The notes beneath the pieces were generated by a model. The model was not told the DNA's origin. It did not search any database and saw nothing but the letters and a program-made list of their open reading frames with translations. A DNA stretch of 64,000 nucleotides from Rhipicephalus microplus (taxonomy: Eukaryota; Arthropoda; Arachnida; Ixodida; Ixodidae). Each line of letters starts with the position of its first letter. The stretch's first letter is position 1. Both the position numbers and the translations under genes were made by a program. Below are positions 11,850 through 20,902 of this stretch, piece by piece. The DNA lies in assembly GCF_043290135.1 (NCBI RefSeq), contig NW_027464589.1, positions 3,849,001 through 3,913,000 of the forward strand. The letters run 5' to 3'.

Positions 11850-12205
11850 TGATGCGCGTTCTCACCGGCGTTCATTTCGTCGCGTCACGCCGGTGTTGCC
11901 ACGCCAGGCACCAGTCCTGCCATTTACTCGCGGGTGCACGCCGCGCTGCGTTGCTTTGACGCATGCACGTTTCAGCTCGTCCGGCGTCCCTCCGTCACGA
12001 AAAGAGGGGGACGCAGTGTTGTCTGGATAACGCATCGGCGCAAATTTTGCGCTGGTTGCCATAGGGCCGCGCTGACGGACGCTGGACGCGTCGGTCGCGC
12101 TTGGTGTCAGTCAGACTATTGAGTTCTCGCGTTCGCTAACGTAGCCTCGCTCTGCCCAGCGTGCGTGCGCGTCAACGCTACTTTGGAGTATATTGGGCCT
12201 TTTAT
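11850..12205 (+). repeat. GC-rich module inside composite element copy 1
   Basis: A CpG-rich block (tttcgtcgcgtcacgc, ttgccacgccaggc, gacgcagtgttgtct) that differs sharply in base composition from the AT-richer monomers around it. The same block sits at the matching place in copy 2 (about 34255-34630) in reverse orientation. Short open frames on both strands are not conserved in a coding pattern that I can see. Confidence 0.75.
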
Positions 12206-12329
12206 GATGCGCGCGCGACCATTTACTAGCTCCACATATACCAAATTTCGTTTTACGTGACATCAATAAATGACGAAATATATGACTGGTGCAAACATGA
12301 TAATCCTGACACGCGTGTCATGCAAGAAC

Positions 12330-12413
12330 TAGACTGTACCACTGCTGCCCCGGCTACCGATGGGTGGCTAGCAGTATTGAATAAATACATAAATAAAAAA
12401 TAAATAAAAACAT
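12330..12413 (+). mobile_element. Very short LINE 3' tail insertion
   Basis: About 80 bp beginning near ctgtaccactgctgcc and ending in an AATAAATA-type repeat tail, breaking a monomer of the tandem array. The form fits a severely 5'-truncated L2/CR1-like LINE. The flanking aac on both sides may be a short target duplication. Confidence 0.5.
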
Positions 12414-12646
12414 AGCACGCCCACAGCGTGCTCGCGGCTGTTTTGCCAGCTCCACGTATACAAAATTTGGTATCACGTGACATGAATAGATAACGAAGGT
12501 GAATGAAACATCCAAACATGATATTCATGACATGTAAGTCATGTAAGGCATCTTTTACCTCCACCTCGTGACATTGCGCTGATTTTAAAGTGACATATCA
12601 ACCTTTCTCATACGTGCTTCGCATATTATCGATTCCCTCTGTACGT

Positions 12647-13870
12647 AAGATTGGCCAATTTTTTTCACCACCTAGCAGTTGACATCGTATGAAAGAAACT
12701 TGCAGCTTGCCTTGTTCATATTTATTACTGAATACTTAAAATGTGTTTTAACACTCTCATTCATGTCTTGCTCTGTGACAATGACAAATAAATAAGAAGT
12801 AAGTAATCTTCGTAATTAAATGTCTTCTTTTTCTTTCATACGACATTCAGGCACTTCGGCATGTTCTTTCATGCCTAAGCTGTGTGACTGCATGTCCTCA
12901 TGGTTGCTACAATTCTGCGCATAAAAATAATGCAACCTCAACGCAAGTTCGCTTACTGCAGTCATTGCTTACGCTTATTGTAGTCGCTGCTTACACAGAG
13001 CAAAAACACAATTTCAATGGTGTAAAAAATGGAGTATGTATATCACATGTGCTGGAAACTTTAGAATTTGAAAAGTCCGTTTTTGGTCTTACGAACATGA
13101 ACAAGTGTGCTTCGACATTTTCAGAGCTTGGCTGTTCCAACACCACTTGTTTATGCATATACAAATGCATTGATAAAGAGCAGTTAGGAAAAACTTTTTG
13201 TTCATGGACAATAATAACGCATTTTTACACCATACCAGAGCTTTTTTTTTTCCTAGCGAAAAGCGTTGGGGTGGTTCGCGTAACTAGTCAGCATGCCTTT
13301 TAATAATAACTCACACACAGTAGTATATATTTTCTGTGCACGTCTCATGAAAGTCAACACGTCACAGAGCAATGTTGACTTCACGTTGCTGGTATGTTGC
13401 GAAAACATTGCCATGATGTTGAAAATGTGATCCTGGACGTTGCCATATATCGTCCTGAATGTTAGAAGCAACGTTATCATGTGATCAAAAAAGTACGTTA
13501 AAGACTTTTAGGCAACGTTACTGACTGACATCTGGTTGCTTTCACTCAACGTTGGGATCACATTCTGCACTACTTGGGAGCAGCTGTTAGTGGGAGGGGG
13601 GCATGACCCCCTCCTGGTTTTTAACCTGTGGGGCCGACGGCCCCCCGTGTCCTCCCCCCCACGTTCCGGAGCCCCTGCTCGGTGGTTTGTCTTCTGTATT
13701 TACGATGCTGCAACTCGGTTTTGAGATCTCGTGGGCAACAGTGGGTGTGATGAAGTAGTCGTTGCTTGCTGAGTAGACACTTATGCCGTCTAAATGTGGT
13801 GGTGTGGTCTTTATGCGCACTTGTATGCTGTGTATGCTTGCGCAACACAGCATGAGTATGAGCACGCACA
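12647..13870. other. Unassigned stretch with an orphan 139-codon frame
   Basis: The open frame 12884-13303 (+) encodes a cysteine-containing protein without a recognisable family. At 13370-13560 the words cacgttgc, acgttgcc, aacgtta and aacgttggg recur irregularly, suggesting a degenerate minisatellite or old repeat. A GC-rich patch with a run of C lies at 13630-13665. I see no firm gene here. Confidence 0.3.
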
Positions 13871-13879
13871 CGCAACTAG

Positions 13880-14650
13880 ACAAAATCACGGGATGCACCT
13901 GCAGGATGGATGCTTCTTGTTATCGATCTTGTTTTGACCAAGCTGGTCACGACCCGAATATTCAGGGAGGATTCCCATGGTGAGGGCAACGGCTTCGTGG
14001 GTGTCTGCACACCATTTTGGTAGTACATTGGGAGTAAGAATGGCATGCTTGTCATTGTCGGCAAGATCGTACACTGTGTTGCCGGAATGGTTGATACTGG
14101 TATCCTCTCTCTGGAACGCATCAATGGAACTCACACAGTCGGCCAATGAATGCCGTGTAGTAGGCACATGTGTCATATGTGTCCCTGACTTTTCACTGAG
14201 GTTGCTCTCCCTACTGCACATCTGTGGTGGCGGTCTTCCCACTGCATAGTTTGAGGCTGAAAGAATGCTCGTAGTCAAAGAGTGGAGCTTTACCCTGCTG
14301 CCGTTGATTATGTGCTGAACTTCATTACACAGGAGGTAGTCAGCTTTCAATATAATGTCTGCGTGCAAGTCGTCAAACGCAATAATTACAGGAAGGAACT
14401 TGCTCCCGGCTTCCGCTTGTATCTGCAACTCAAGCGAACCGATAGGGAACGCATTCACGCCGAGACCACGCAGGGGTACATCAGGCCAAGGCTGGAGAGT
14501 AACTGGGGCATATTGTCGATACAGAGTAGAACATGGAGCTCCCGTCTACAGCATAGGCGTGAGCTCACCAAATTAATCGACGTGAACCTGCACCATCGGC
14601 TGCAGCCACGTTCAGTTTTTGTTGGCTCGAGGTCATACGTGTAGTGGTAC
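13880..14650 (-). pseudogene. Gypsy-like retroelement protease and linker fragment
   Basis: On the minus strand a frame passes through TGAPCSTLYRQYAP, matching the xTGA flap start of retroviral-type aspartic proteases, with a stop where the catalytic Asp should be. LELQIQAEAGSKFLPVII, a DDLHADIILKADYL motif (compare hDVILGxDFL) and a linker at 13886-14458 follow. Gag and RT are absent. A 200-bp part of the linker recurs at about 15365-15575. The protease call rests on order and spacing of motifs. Confidence 0.55.
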
Positions 14651-15364
14651 CATGTCGTCGGTCTGGTCATGATAAGTTGGAGGGCGCTCATTTTTCTGCA
14701 CTGGTTGTGAGAGGAAGCCGAGTACGGTGCTCGTAAGATGGCAGCGTCCAGGGATAACAAGAGAAGAAGAAAAAGAAGAGGATGACAGTAAACGTAATAG
14801 AAGAAATGCGAGGAAAAAGTATGGCAAGGAGACAAAAACGAAGTGCACGCGTGCACACAAGATTAGAAGGCGGGCGCGTGCAGAGAGAGGGCAGAAGATT
14901 TGTGTGCACGATGGAGAAGATAGCGGATGTTGGAGACAACCTGGGTTCTGCCCCAGAACTCCGCGCGTTGAATGCAGCCCGAGTTTGTACCTTGTTGAGC
15001 TGCCAGCTTCGTGGTTCTGGTCATCCAGCTGGCCGGTGGTGTAGCGAGTCGCCGGGACAGGACAGCGTCACGCCGCCGACCTCGTGTGAGCCCGAGCTGG
15101 CAGACACCCATCTGCCACGTCAAGGGCGCACGGGCCAGAGTGGTCTTGGAGGCGCCCGGAGTTTCCACCAGCAGCACGAGTTCCACCACCGCACGAGAAT
15201 TACATCACGCACATTACCTCGTGGATGAAGTGCGCTTCCACACCAGATGGGACAGCAAGGACGGACGTGGTGAGTGACACTCGGGTGTCGGCGGCTGACA
15301 CACTACGTCCCGTTCGTCCTTGAGACGTTCGTTCTGGTTGTGGCTATAGGGAGCTGACGATACT
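14651..15364. other. Unassigned purine-rich then GC-rich stretch
   Basis: An AG-rich run at about 14755-14860 is followed by GC-rich sequence (14930-15260) with overlapping open frames on both strands. It lies between two copies of a Gypsy linker segment and may be internal or LTR sequence of the same decayed element. Confidence 0.3.
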
Positions 15365-15575
15365 GAATGGCCGATACTGGTATCCTCTGCCTGGAACGCA
15401 TCAATGGAACTCACACAGTCGGCCAACGAATGCCGTGATGTAGGCATATGTGTCATATGTGTCCTCGACTTTTCACTCAGGTTGCTCTCCCTACTGCACA
15501 TCTGTGGTGGTGGTCTTCCCACTGCATAGTTTGAGGCTTAAAGAATGCTCGTAGTCAAAGAGTGGAGCTTCTGCA
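15365..15575 (-). repeat. Second copy of the Gypsy linker segment
   Basis: Near-identical to about 14091-14290 (shared tggaacgcatcaatggaact and ttgctctccctactgcacat), same orientation, about 1.28 kb apart. It is either a tandem duplication or a second copy of the same element. Confidence 0.8.
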
Positions 15576-15989
15576 CTGTTGCTGGTTGTGGCTATAGGGA
15601 GCTGCTAAGACTCGCGCATGCTAGGACTTGGTAATTATTGTGTTTCATGGGACCGAATTCTTTCTAGAGATCGTTAGTTCCTTGTGCATACTTGTTTAAA
15701 ATTGTATGTGTTTCTGTAATGAAAGGTGTTTCTACGCCACACCTGTGTCTCCTTCATGTTTTAATTCAGCTGACTCGAACAAACCAAGCCGGGTGATTTC
15801 TTACACGACAGCAGTATTCCCAACTGCCTGTGGGGGAGTTACCATCCATAGCTGCAGGATCAAGGAGGTGCCCCGGAGCCTCGTGCTCCTTCTTCGTGTG
15901 GTTGAGCACACATGTGCCCTGCACCCAGCCGAAAACAGCAATAAACCTGGTGCTCCATTCCAGCCAGAAATGTTGCTTTATACCTGTGT
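15576..15989. other. Unassigned stretch
   Basis: Between the Gypsy linker copy and the next LTR. Small frames (15706-16023) have no recognisable domain. Confidence 0.3.
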
Positions 15990-16732
15990 TGCAAGGTTAT
16001 TCTTACCAATTTATTTCTCCTAGGCTGAGCGTGGAAGAGTTTTTTTAATAAATACAAAGCCATTTGGTTTCAAAAAACCCCACACAAAAGTGTTTAATGG
16101 AAAAGTGAACAGACGAAAATTCCCCACGAAGCCAATACACTTGAAGTTTCACTGGATGCGGTAAAACATTCTTAACTACAAACGAAACACCGATTGAGTT
16201 AGTACAACAGCACTACATAGTCCCAACGCAGGTGAGTGGTGGAGTGGAGAAAGGTGGCAGTTCCCTTTTACCAACACGCTGAGTGCTGGGTGATGTAACA
16301 GACAAGTACGTGGTAGCTCCGGCCTTAGGACGTGGGCTTGTCGGTGATGAGAGAACGGTGCAGCTGGCGATGCGTCACGCTGGGTTTACGTGACGATGAG
16401 AAAACCAGAGCGCAGTGCTTCCGGCCTTAGGAGCAGACACTGGCTGGCTGTTTGCAATGTACGAACACTTTTTGGAGGCGACGCATCGAGGAACCAGGGT
16501 CAACCTGGCCCAGCAGCTGGGCGCACAGCTCGGGCTCGTGGCCCGACGGCTATTGTTCGCCTGCCGGAACCGAAGTCCACAGAAACTGGGCAGCAGGCCC
16601 TGGACAGTCTTTCCGCAGGTCCTCGGCAGAGTTCAGGACTGGATGGCCACGGTCCTCTCAAGCGGGAACACGACGGCAGGAGGCCCTGGCCGCTTGAAGT
16701 CCTGGAGGCTCGTGTCCGACGCCTGACGGCCT
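15990..16732 (-). repeat. 3' LTR of the gag-only element
   Basis: Aligns with 18873-19649 over nearly its whole length (shared tttggtttcaaa, gtggagtggagaaaggtggc, cagacactggctggctgtt). The outer part past 16652 is poorly conserved, and about 75 bp present in the other LTR seem absent, so the upper boundary is approximate. Confidence 0.75.
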
Positions 16733-17699
16733 CCCTTCAGCGCCCGGTCCGGTGACGACCTTCCCGTGCCGCCATTCTGTTCGAACTCCTCTTGCTCTGC
16801 TCTGCTCAGGCTTCTGCTTCCACTCTCGCCCAGTTGTCTCATTTTCATAAGAAATGCTGATGTTTCGTGGTGTCTAGTCATTGGGCCTTGAATTCTCCAT
16901 GGTCTATGATCATTGCTTCTTTTGATTTTGTTTTTTTCACGTCGCACCACGTGTCCTCGTGCCTGACGCTCTTCAACATTATCCTCGTTTGAGCAGCACC
17001 GTGCGTGCACTTTGTTATCTCTTCTTTTCTGTGACACGCCCTTCTTTAAAACTGCGCACTTCAAATGCGCACTCTACTTATCACAATGACCCCCTTTCAC
17101 ATAAGTTTTTTTTCGAAAAAAAAAACTGCCGTTTATTGCGCATTTTGCACTACGCCTCAATTTAACCACATATAAGTCCACCACACAGCTCACCACATTG
17201 TCCAAAGGTACACATTTACTAACCTACATATACACATGTAGCGAGAAAAAAAAGGAACACATGTAGCGAGTCGTGAAAATTCCCAAATTAGCCTCTTTAG
17301 TACACTACGTTTTTTCGTATATACCCTATCATGTCAAAACCTATACATCATGTCAGTGTTACAATGCATGTAACTTCTTCAACTATTTACAAGAAACATC
17401 GCTCCGTGGTCCGCAATCAGGATCCAAAAGAACCCACCGGAAAATCGGACTCAACGCTCAAATTATAGCTTCCCAGACGAGATGTTCAACGGCCCTAACC
17501 ATTTAACAAGAGTAAGGAATGCGCCGCCGGTGGAAGTATTCTCAGCCGCAAGCTCGTCTGAACCTAAAGCTGTGTATCATCCGACACCCAACCTCTAAAT
17601 TACAAGCGTACACGCTGGATAGGCTGTATGTCAGTCGGAAGCATTCCCTCCAGGCGCGCCAGTACAACCACGTTTGAATGACTTCATTCATCCCAGAAT
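16733..17699. other. Non-coding interior of the gag-only LTR element
   Basis: Lies between the 3' LTR and the gag remnant and has no RT, RNase H or integrase motif on either strand. A run of A/T at 17107-17128 forms a small foldback. It may be the residue of a pol deletion. Confidence 0.4.
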
Positions 17700-18860
17700 T
17701 GCCTTGCTTGATCTAGTAAGCAGCTAATCGTTGAGACAGCTTTACAGAAGCGACCTCTTCAACCGAAGATGCCAGAGAGCACCATTCGACGTCCTTCCTC
17801 GTACAATGACCTGCTGGACCATTACTGCCTTCGGGTTCACTTTTCATCACTTCAGCTTTTTTTCTTGCTTGCTTATCAAATTTTTCAACCCTTCGGCCTG
17901 GATCATCGTGACTGCCCTCATTATGACATAGAGCTGACCTACATTGCAACACTATACGCTCTGTTCTTCAACAGGTGTTTCTGTATTTTGCTTCAGTTTC
18001 CTCAAGGAAGCATCATCTACGATTTCTCAAAACCTCGAGCACTCTCTCTGTATGGGCGAGTTATATTCATGGTGAAAAGCTGTGTACGTAACACCTGTTG
18101 CTAAATCCAGTGGCACAAAACGAAAGGCAGCAATTACAGCGGTGCTTTCATTACGGTATTCGCCGACGTTGCCTAGAAGACCTTTTACTGCTTCTTTAGT
18201 GGAGCTATTCAGAGACAATCCTACCTCTGCATGAAGTGCGCTTGATCTCTCGCAGGTTTAAACACACCCTTTACTTCGAATGGAACTTTCTTGTTCCATG
18301 CCTACGAAGTATTCCTCTTCTTCAATAAGCTCCTAGAGTATCCTAGCTTCTTGGATACCCACCTCCCTGTCATACTCTTCCAGAGTTTCATTCTCTAGTG
18401 AAAGGTCATGACGAGGTACAGGGTCCGCTTGACATACATTCGAATCGTTCCTAATGTAACTGCTGCCAGAGCACACCTCAGCCACTGGTTCACTCCTCTG
18501 TATCCCTAGCTGCCCCCTTTTTGCCATCGCAAGCTTGAGTCGCGGCTCGAGTTCTAGTCTCTCAAATTCAAGCTGCCACTTCTTTTAACGAACCGCCAGC
18601 AGCTGTTTCTTTTGACGTGTTACGCACTCTAGCACCTCTTTCCTAGTCTTTAACTCCATTTCGAGCTTTTCTTTCGTCGCCTTTCGCTCTGCAGCCGTTG
18701 CTCACGCTCTCTCTCCGTCCGCTTTTCATACTGAGCTCTGAACTCCATTCCCTTTAGACCCATGCGTTCAGCCGAATCTAATATTTACACGTGCTGGTCA
18801 TGGTTCGCACGGCGTCCGAGAATCCAGATGAAAAACAAACGACTTTGTCCCGTCGCGGAC
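17700..18860 (-). pseudogene. Decayed gag of the gag-only LTR element
   Basis: Read on the minus strand from the primer-binding site there is a highly charged helical region (ERERQAAERKATKEKLEME, then KKWQLEFERLELEPRLKLAM), then an acidic patch (SLENETLEEYDREVGIQEA). Another charged block near 17713-17952 (KFDKQARKKAEVMKSEPEG) follows. Long charged coiled coils right after the PBS are typical of arthropod LTR-element Gag. Several stops interrupt it. No zinc knuckle is visible. Confidence 0.5.
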
Positions 18861-18864
18861 GCCA
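18847..18864 (-). other. Primer-binding site candidate
   Basis: On the minus strand TGGCGTCCGCGACGGGAC lies 8 nt inside the 5' LTR end. A TGG start (complement of tRNA CCA) is the expected signature. The tRNA species is not identified. Confidence 0.6.
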
Positions 18865-18872
18865 ACTTGTGA

Positions 18873-19649
18873 TGTAAGGTTCTTTTTACCGATTTGTTTC
18901 TCCTGGGCTGAGCCTCAGAGAGTTTTCTTAATAACGACAAAGCCGTTTGGTTTCAAAGAAAACCCACACAAAAAATTTTAGAGAAAATAAACAGACGAGA
19001 ATCCCACATGAAGACAATACACTTAATAAAAGTTTCACTGGATATGAATAGGCCTTCTGAACTACAAACAAAACACAGATTGAGTTTGAACAACTATACT
19101 ACATAGTCCCAACGCGGGTGAGCGGTGGAGTGGAGAAAGGTGGCAGTTCCCTCTTACCAACATGCTGAGTGCTGGGCGATGTTTAACAGACAGGAACGAG
19201 GTAGCCCCAGCCTTAGGATGCGGGCTTGACGGTGATAAGAGAACGCTACAGCTGGCAATGCGTCCCGATGAATTTCGGTGACGATGAGAAAACCGGAACG
19301 CAGTGTTTCCGGCGTGAGGAGCAGACACTGGCTGGCTGTTGGCGATGTACGAACACTGCCTGGTGGTGACGCGTCGAGGAAGCACGGTCAACCTGGCTAG
19401 GCAGCTGGGCGCACAGCTCAGGCCCGTAGCCCAATGGCTGTTGCTCACCTGCCGGAACCGAAGTCCGCATGCTCTGGGCAGGAGTTCAGGACAGGATGGC
19501 CACGGACCCAGTGTATTGATAGTCGCTACCCATGAATTTGCGTCTACCTGGAAGCCCCGGAAATTGAGTACTTCTAAAAGAGTGGTACTTCTGAAAGACC
19601 TTTAAGGCGGCTGGCTGGACCCTCGTGTTCAATGACGCCTAACCTTGCA
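18873..19649 (-). repeat. 5' LTR of the gag-only element (777 bp)
   Basis: Bounded by TAACCTTGCA at 19640-19649 and TGTAAGGTTC at 18873, giving a TG...CA LTR on the minus strand with imperfect inverted ends. It is the partner of 15990-16732. Confidence 0.75.
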
Positions 19650-20688
19650 GCTGTTGAGACAGCTCCGTGAGCGCGCTCCAGAACTCAGCGCCGCTGTCAG
19701 TTGAGATTTCTGATGGACCATGGGCGAGGTTCCCGCAGTTCGTGGTGGTTTTGGTGCCTACGGCATAATCAATGACTAAAACACGTGAACAGCGTCTCTT
19801 GTTGCGAACTGGAACCGGTAAAGTGAACTGCAGCTGCCGAGGAGGCTCTGACGCCATACCCGAACGGTGGTGGCAGGTGTGGCAGGTGAACAGCTGCCGA
19901 GGAGGCCTGCGCGCCGTCCTCAAGCTGCGCTTACCGCGGCTACGTGTTCGCAGGTGTCCTGGATGACGAAGGTGGGACGTGATACTTTGTCGCTAACGCC
20001 ATTGCAATGAATCAGACAAAAGCAACAGAGAACGCCCTTGCTGGTGGTCGGCTGTTCTTATTCTGCCTCGTCTTTGTCTATCTCGCCCAACTTTCCACGC
20101 GTCCGAAGCCCGGTCTTGTTGCAATGCTCAGCCAAGTGGAATGCTCAGCCAGTTGGTACAACATAAGATAGGAGAGGCCTTTGTCCTGCAGTGGACGTAG
20201 TCAGGCTGATGATGAAACCTGATCAGCATTGCTTATGGTAACTTAGAAATCGTAGCTATACCAGCAGTAACGCGCGAGAAAAAAACGCACCTTTACAAAG
20301 GTAATCGAATATTTATTGTACATTAATAAATATGAGGGTTCGCCGAATGTATGTTTTGGTGTTTGACAGCTATAGTTTCGTTTAACAATGACATATGTGT
20401 CCTAGTTGACGCTTGGTACATCTCCACCCCAACGACTAACATCCATGATAAACTTATTACATAAACTATTTGGGTATCTGTAGATGTTAACCACCAAAGC
20501 ATAATCAGAGAAAGAAAGAGAGGCGTGATAGCAAGATGAGCGTCACATATTGGACGCGAAAATTGGGATAAGAGGGCCATTCCTCGATTTCGGCTTTTTA
20601 AAGTGTGATTAAACTTCGCGGCATTTAATAAAGCGCACCTATGAGTATGCAAATTCATATCAAAGTGCTAGCGCATCAATGAAGCTCT

Positions 20689-20690
<2 letters not shown>
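19650..20690. other. Unassigned stretch with a possible retroelement scrap and an RTE-like tail
   Basis: A minus frame at 19639-19923 contains SEISTDSGAEFWSALTEL, which recalls the second-Asp region of retroelement integrases (SDxGxEF), but the upstream sequence is not convincing. Near 20165-20225 a plus-strand segment (gcctttgtcctgcagtgga, then ggctgatgatga) resembles the conserved 3' end of RTE-type LINEs. The rest is unassigned. Confidence 0.35.

Positions 20691-20721
<31 letters not shown>
20691..20721. repeat. (TA)n left of Gypsy element 2
   Basis: A TA repeat directly abutting the LTR. The other half of the same tract is at 25962-26083, so the retrotransposon inserted inside a TA microsatellite. 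Confidence 0.9.
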
Positions 20722-20725
<4 letters not shown>

Positions 20726-20893
20726 ACGTCTACGAGGCGTTTATTCAAAGCCGACGTAACGGTCGACTCGGCGGTATACCGCACTGAACGCGCAGCAGCG
20801 AACTTTTGCCACCAACCTAACGCCCTTTTCTTCTGCTACCACCATGTTCCCCGCTACACAGGTGCACATACCTAAATTACACATGTGGTACCA
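20722..20893 (-). repeat. 3' LTR of Gypsy element 2
   Basis: 172 bp, paired with 25790-25961. In element orientation it begins TGGTACC (partner TGTTACC). Confidence 0.93.
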
Positions 20894-20902
20894 TTTCCCT
20901 CC
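20894..20902 (-). other. Polypurine tract of Gypsy element 2
   Basis: On the minus strand GGAGGGAAA directly precedes the 3' LTR, the expected plus-strand priming site. Confidence 0.8.

Larger units (their letters stand above)
10388..12646 (+). mobile_element. Composite tandem-repeat element, copy 1
   Basis: In order this copy holds an end with TGCGAAGCA and cttcggcgactttggg; a CTAT microsatellite; a unique bridge with accaaacttggtatggcata; about 145-bp monomers sharing gcgtgtcatgtaacaaca; a GC-rich module (about 11850-12205); more monomers; and a closing end with TGCTTCGCA then ttatcgattccc. The copy at 33877-35417 repeats this order in reverse orientation, so it moves or duplicates as one unit. 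A Ruka SINE and a LINE tail have inserted into it. It has no coding region. A non-autonomous Helitron-like or foldback element with internal satellites is possible, but family assignment is inference. Confidence 0.7.
15990..19649 (-). mobile_element. LTR retrotransposon with long LTRs and a gag-only interior
   Basis: Two long direct repeats (about 15990-16732 and 18873-19649) flank about 2.1 kb. The right LTR has inverted ends TGCAAGGTTA and TAACCTTGCA; the left keeps only the first. Just inside the right LTR, on the minus strand, lies TGGCGTCCGCGACGGGAC, a good primer-binding-site candidate, which fixes the direction. The interior has gag-like coding only, with no protease, RT or integrase motif, so pol is deleted or was never present. 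This non-autonomous copy would need enzymes from a related element. I see no clear target duplication. Confidence 0.75.

Noticed and set aside
10388..12646. CRISPR-like array
   Set aside because: Period of about 145 bp with diverged monomers and no short constant repeat; eukaryotic satellite-type array.
12884..13303. 139-codon frame as a host gene
   Set aside because: No recognisable domain, no clear codon signal, AT-rich context and no supporting splice or polyadenylation layout.
14727..15277. Overlapping frames of 80-150 codons on both strands
   Set aside because: Low-complexity purine-rich and GC-rich sequence gives long frames by chance; no domain seen.
19639..19923. Integrase fragment from the STDSGAEF motif
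   Set aside because: Only one short motif; the HHCC and other acidic residues cannot be placed, so it is mentioned only as a possibility.
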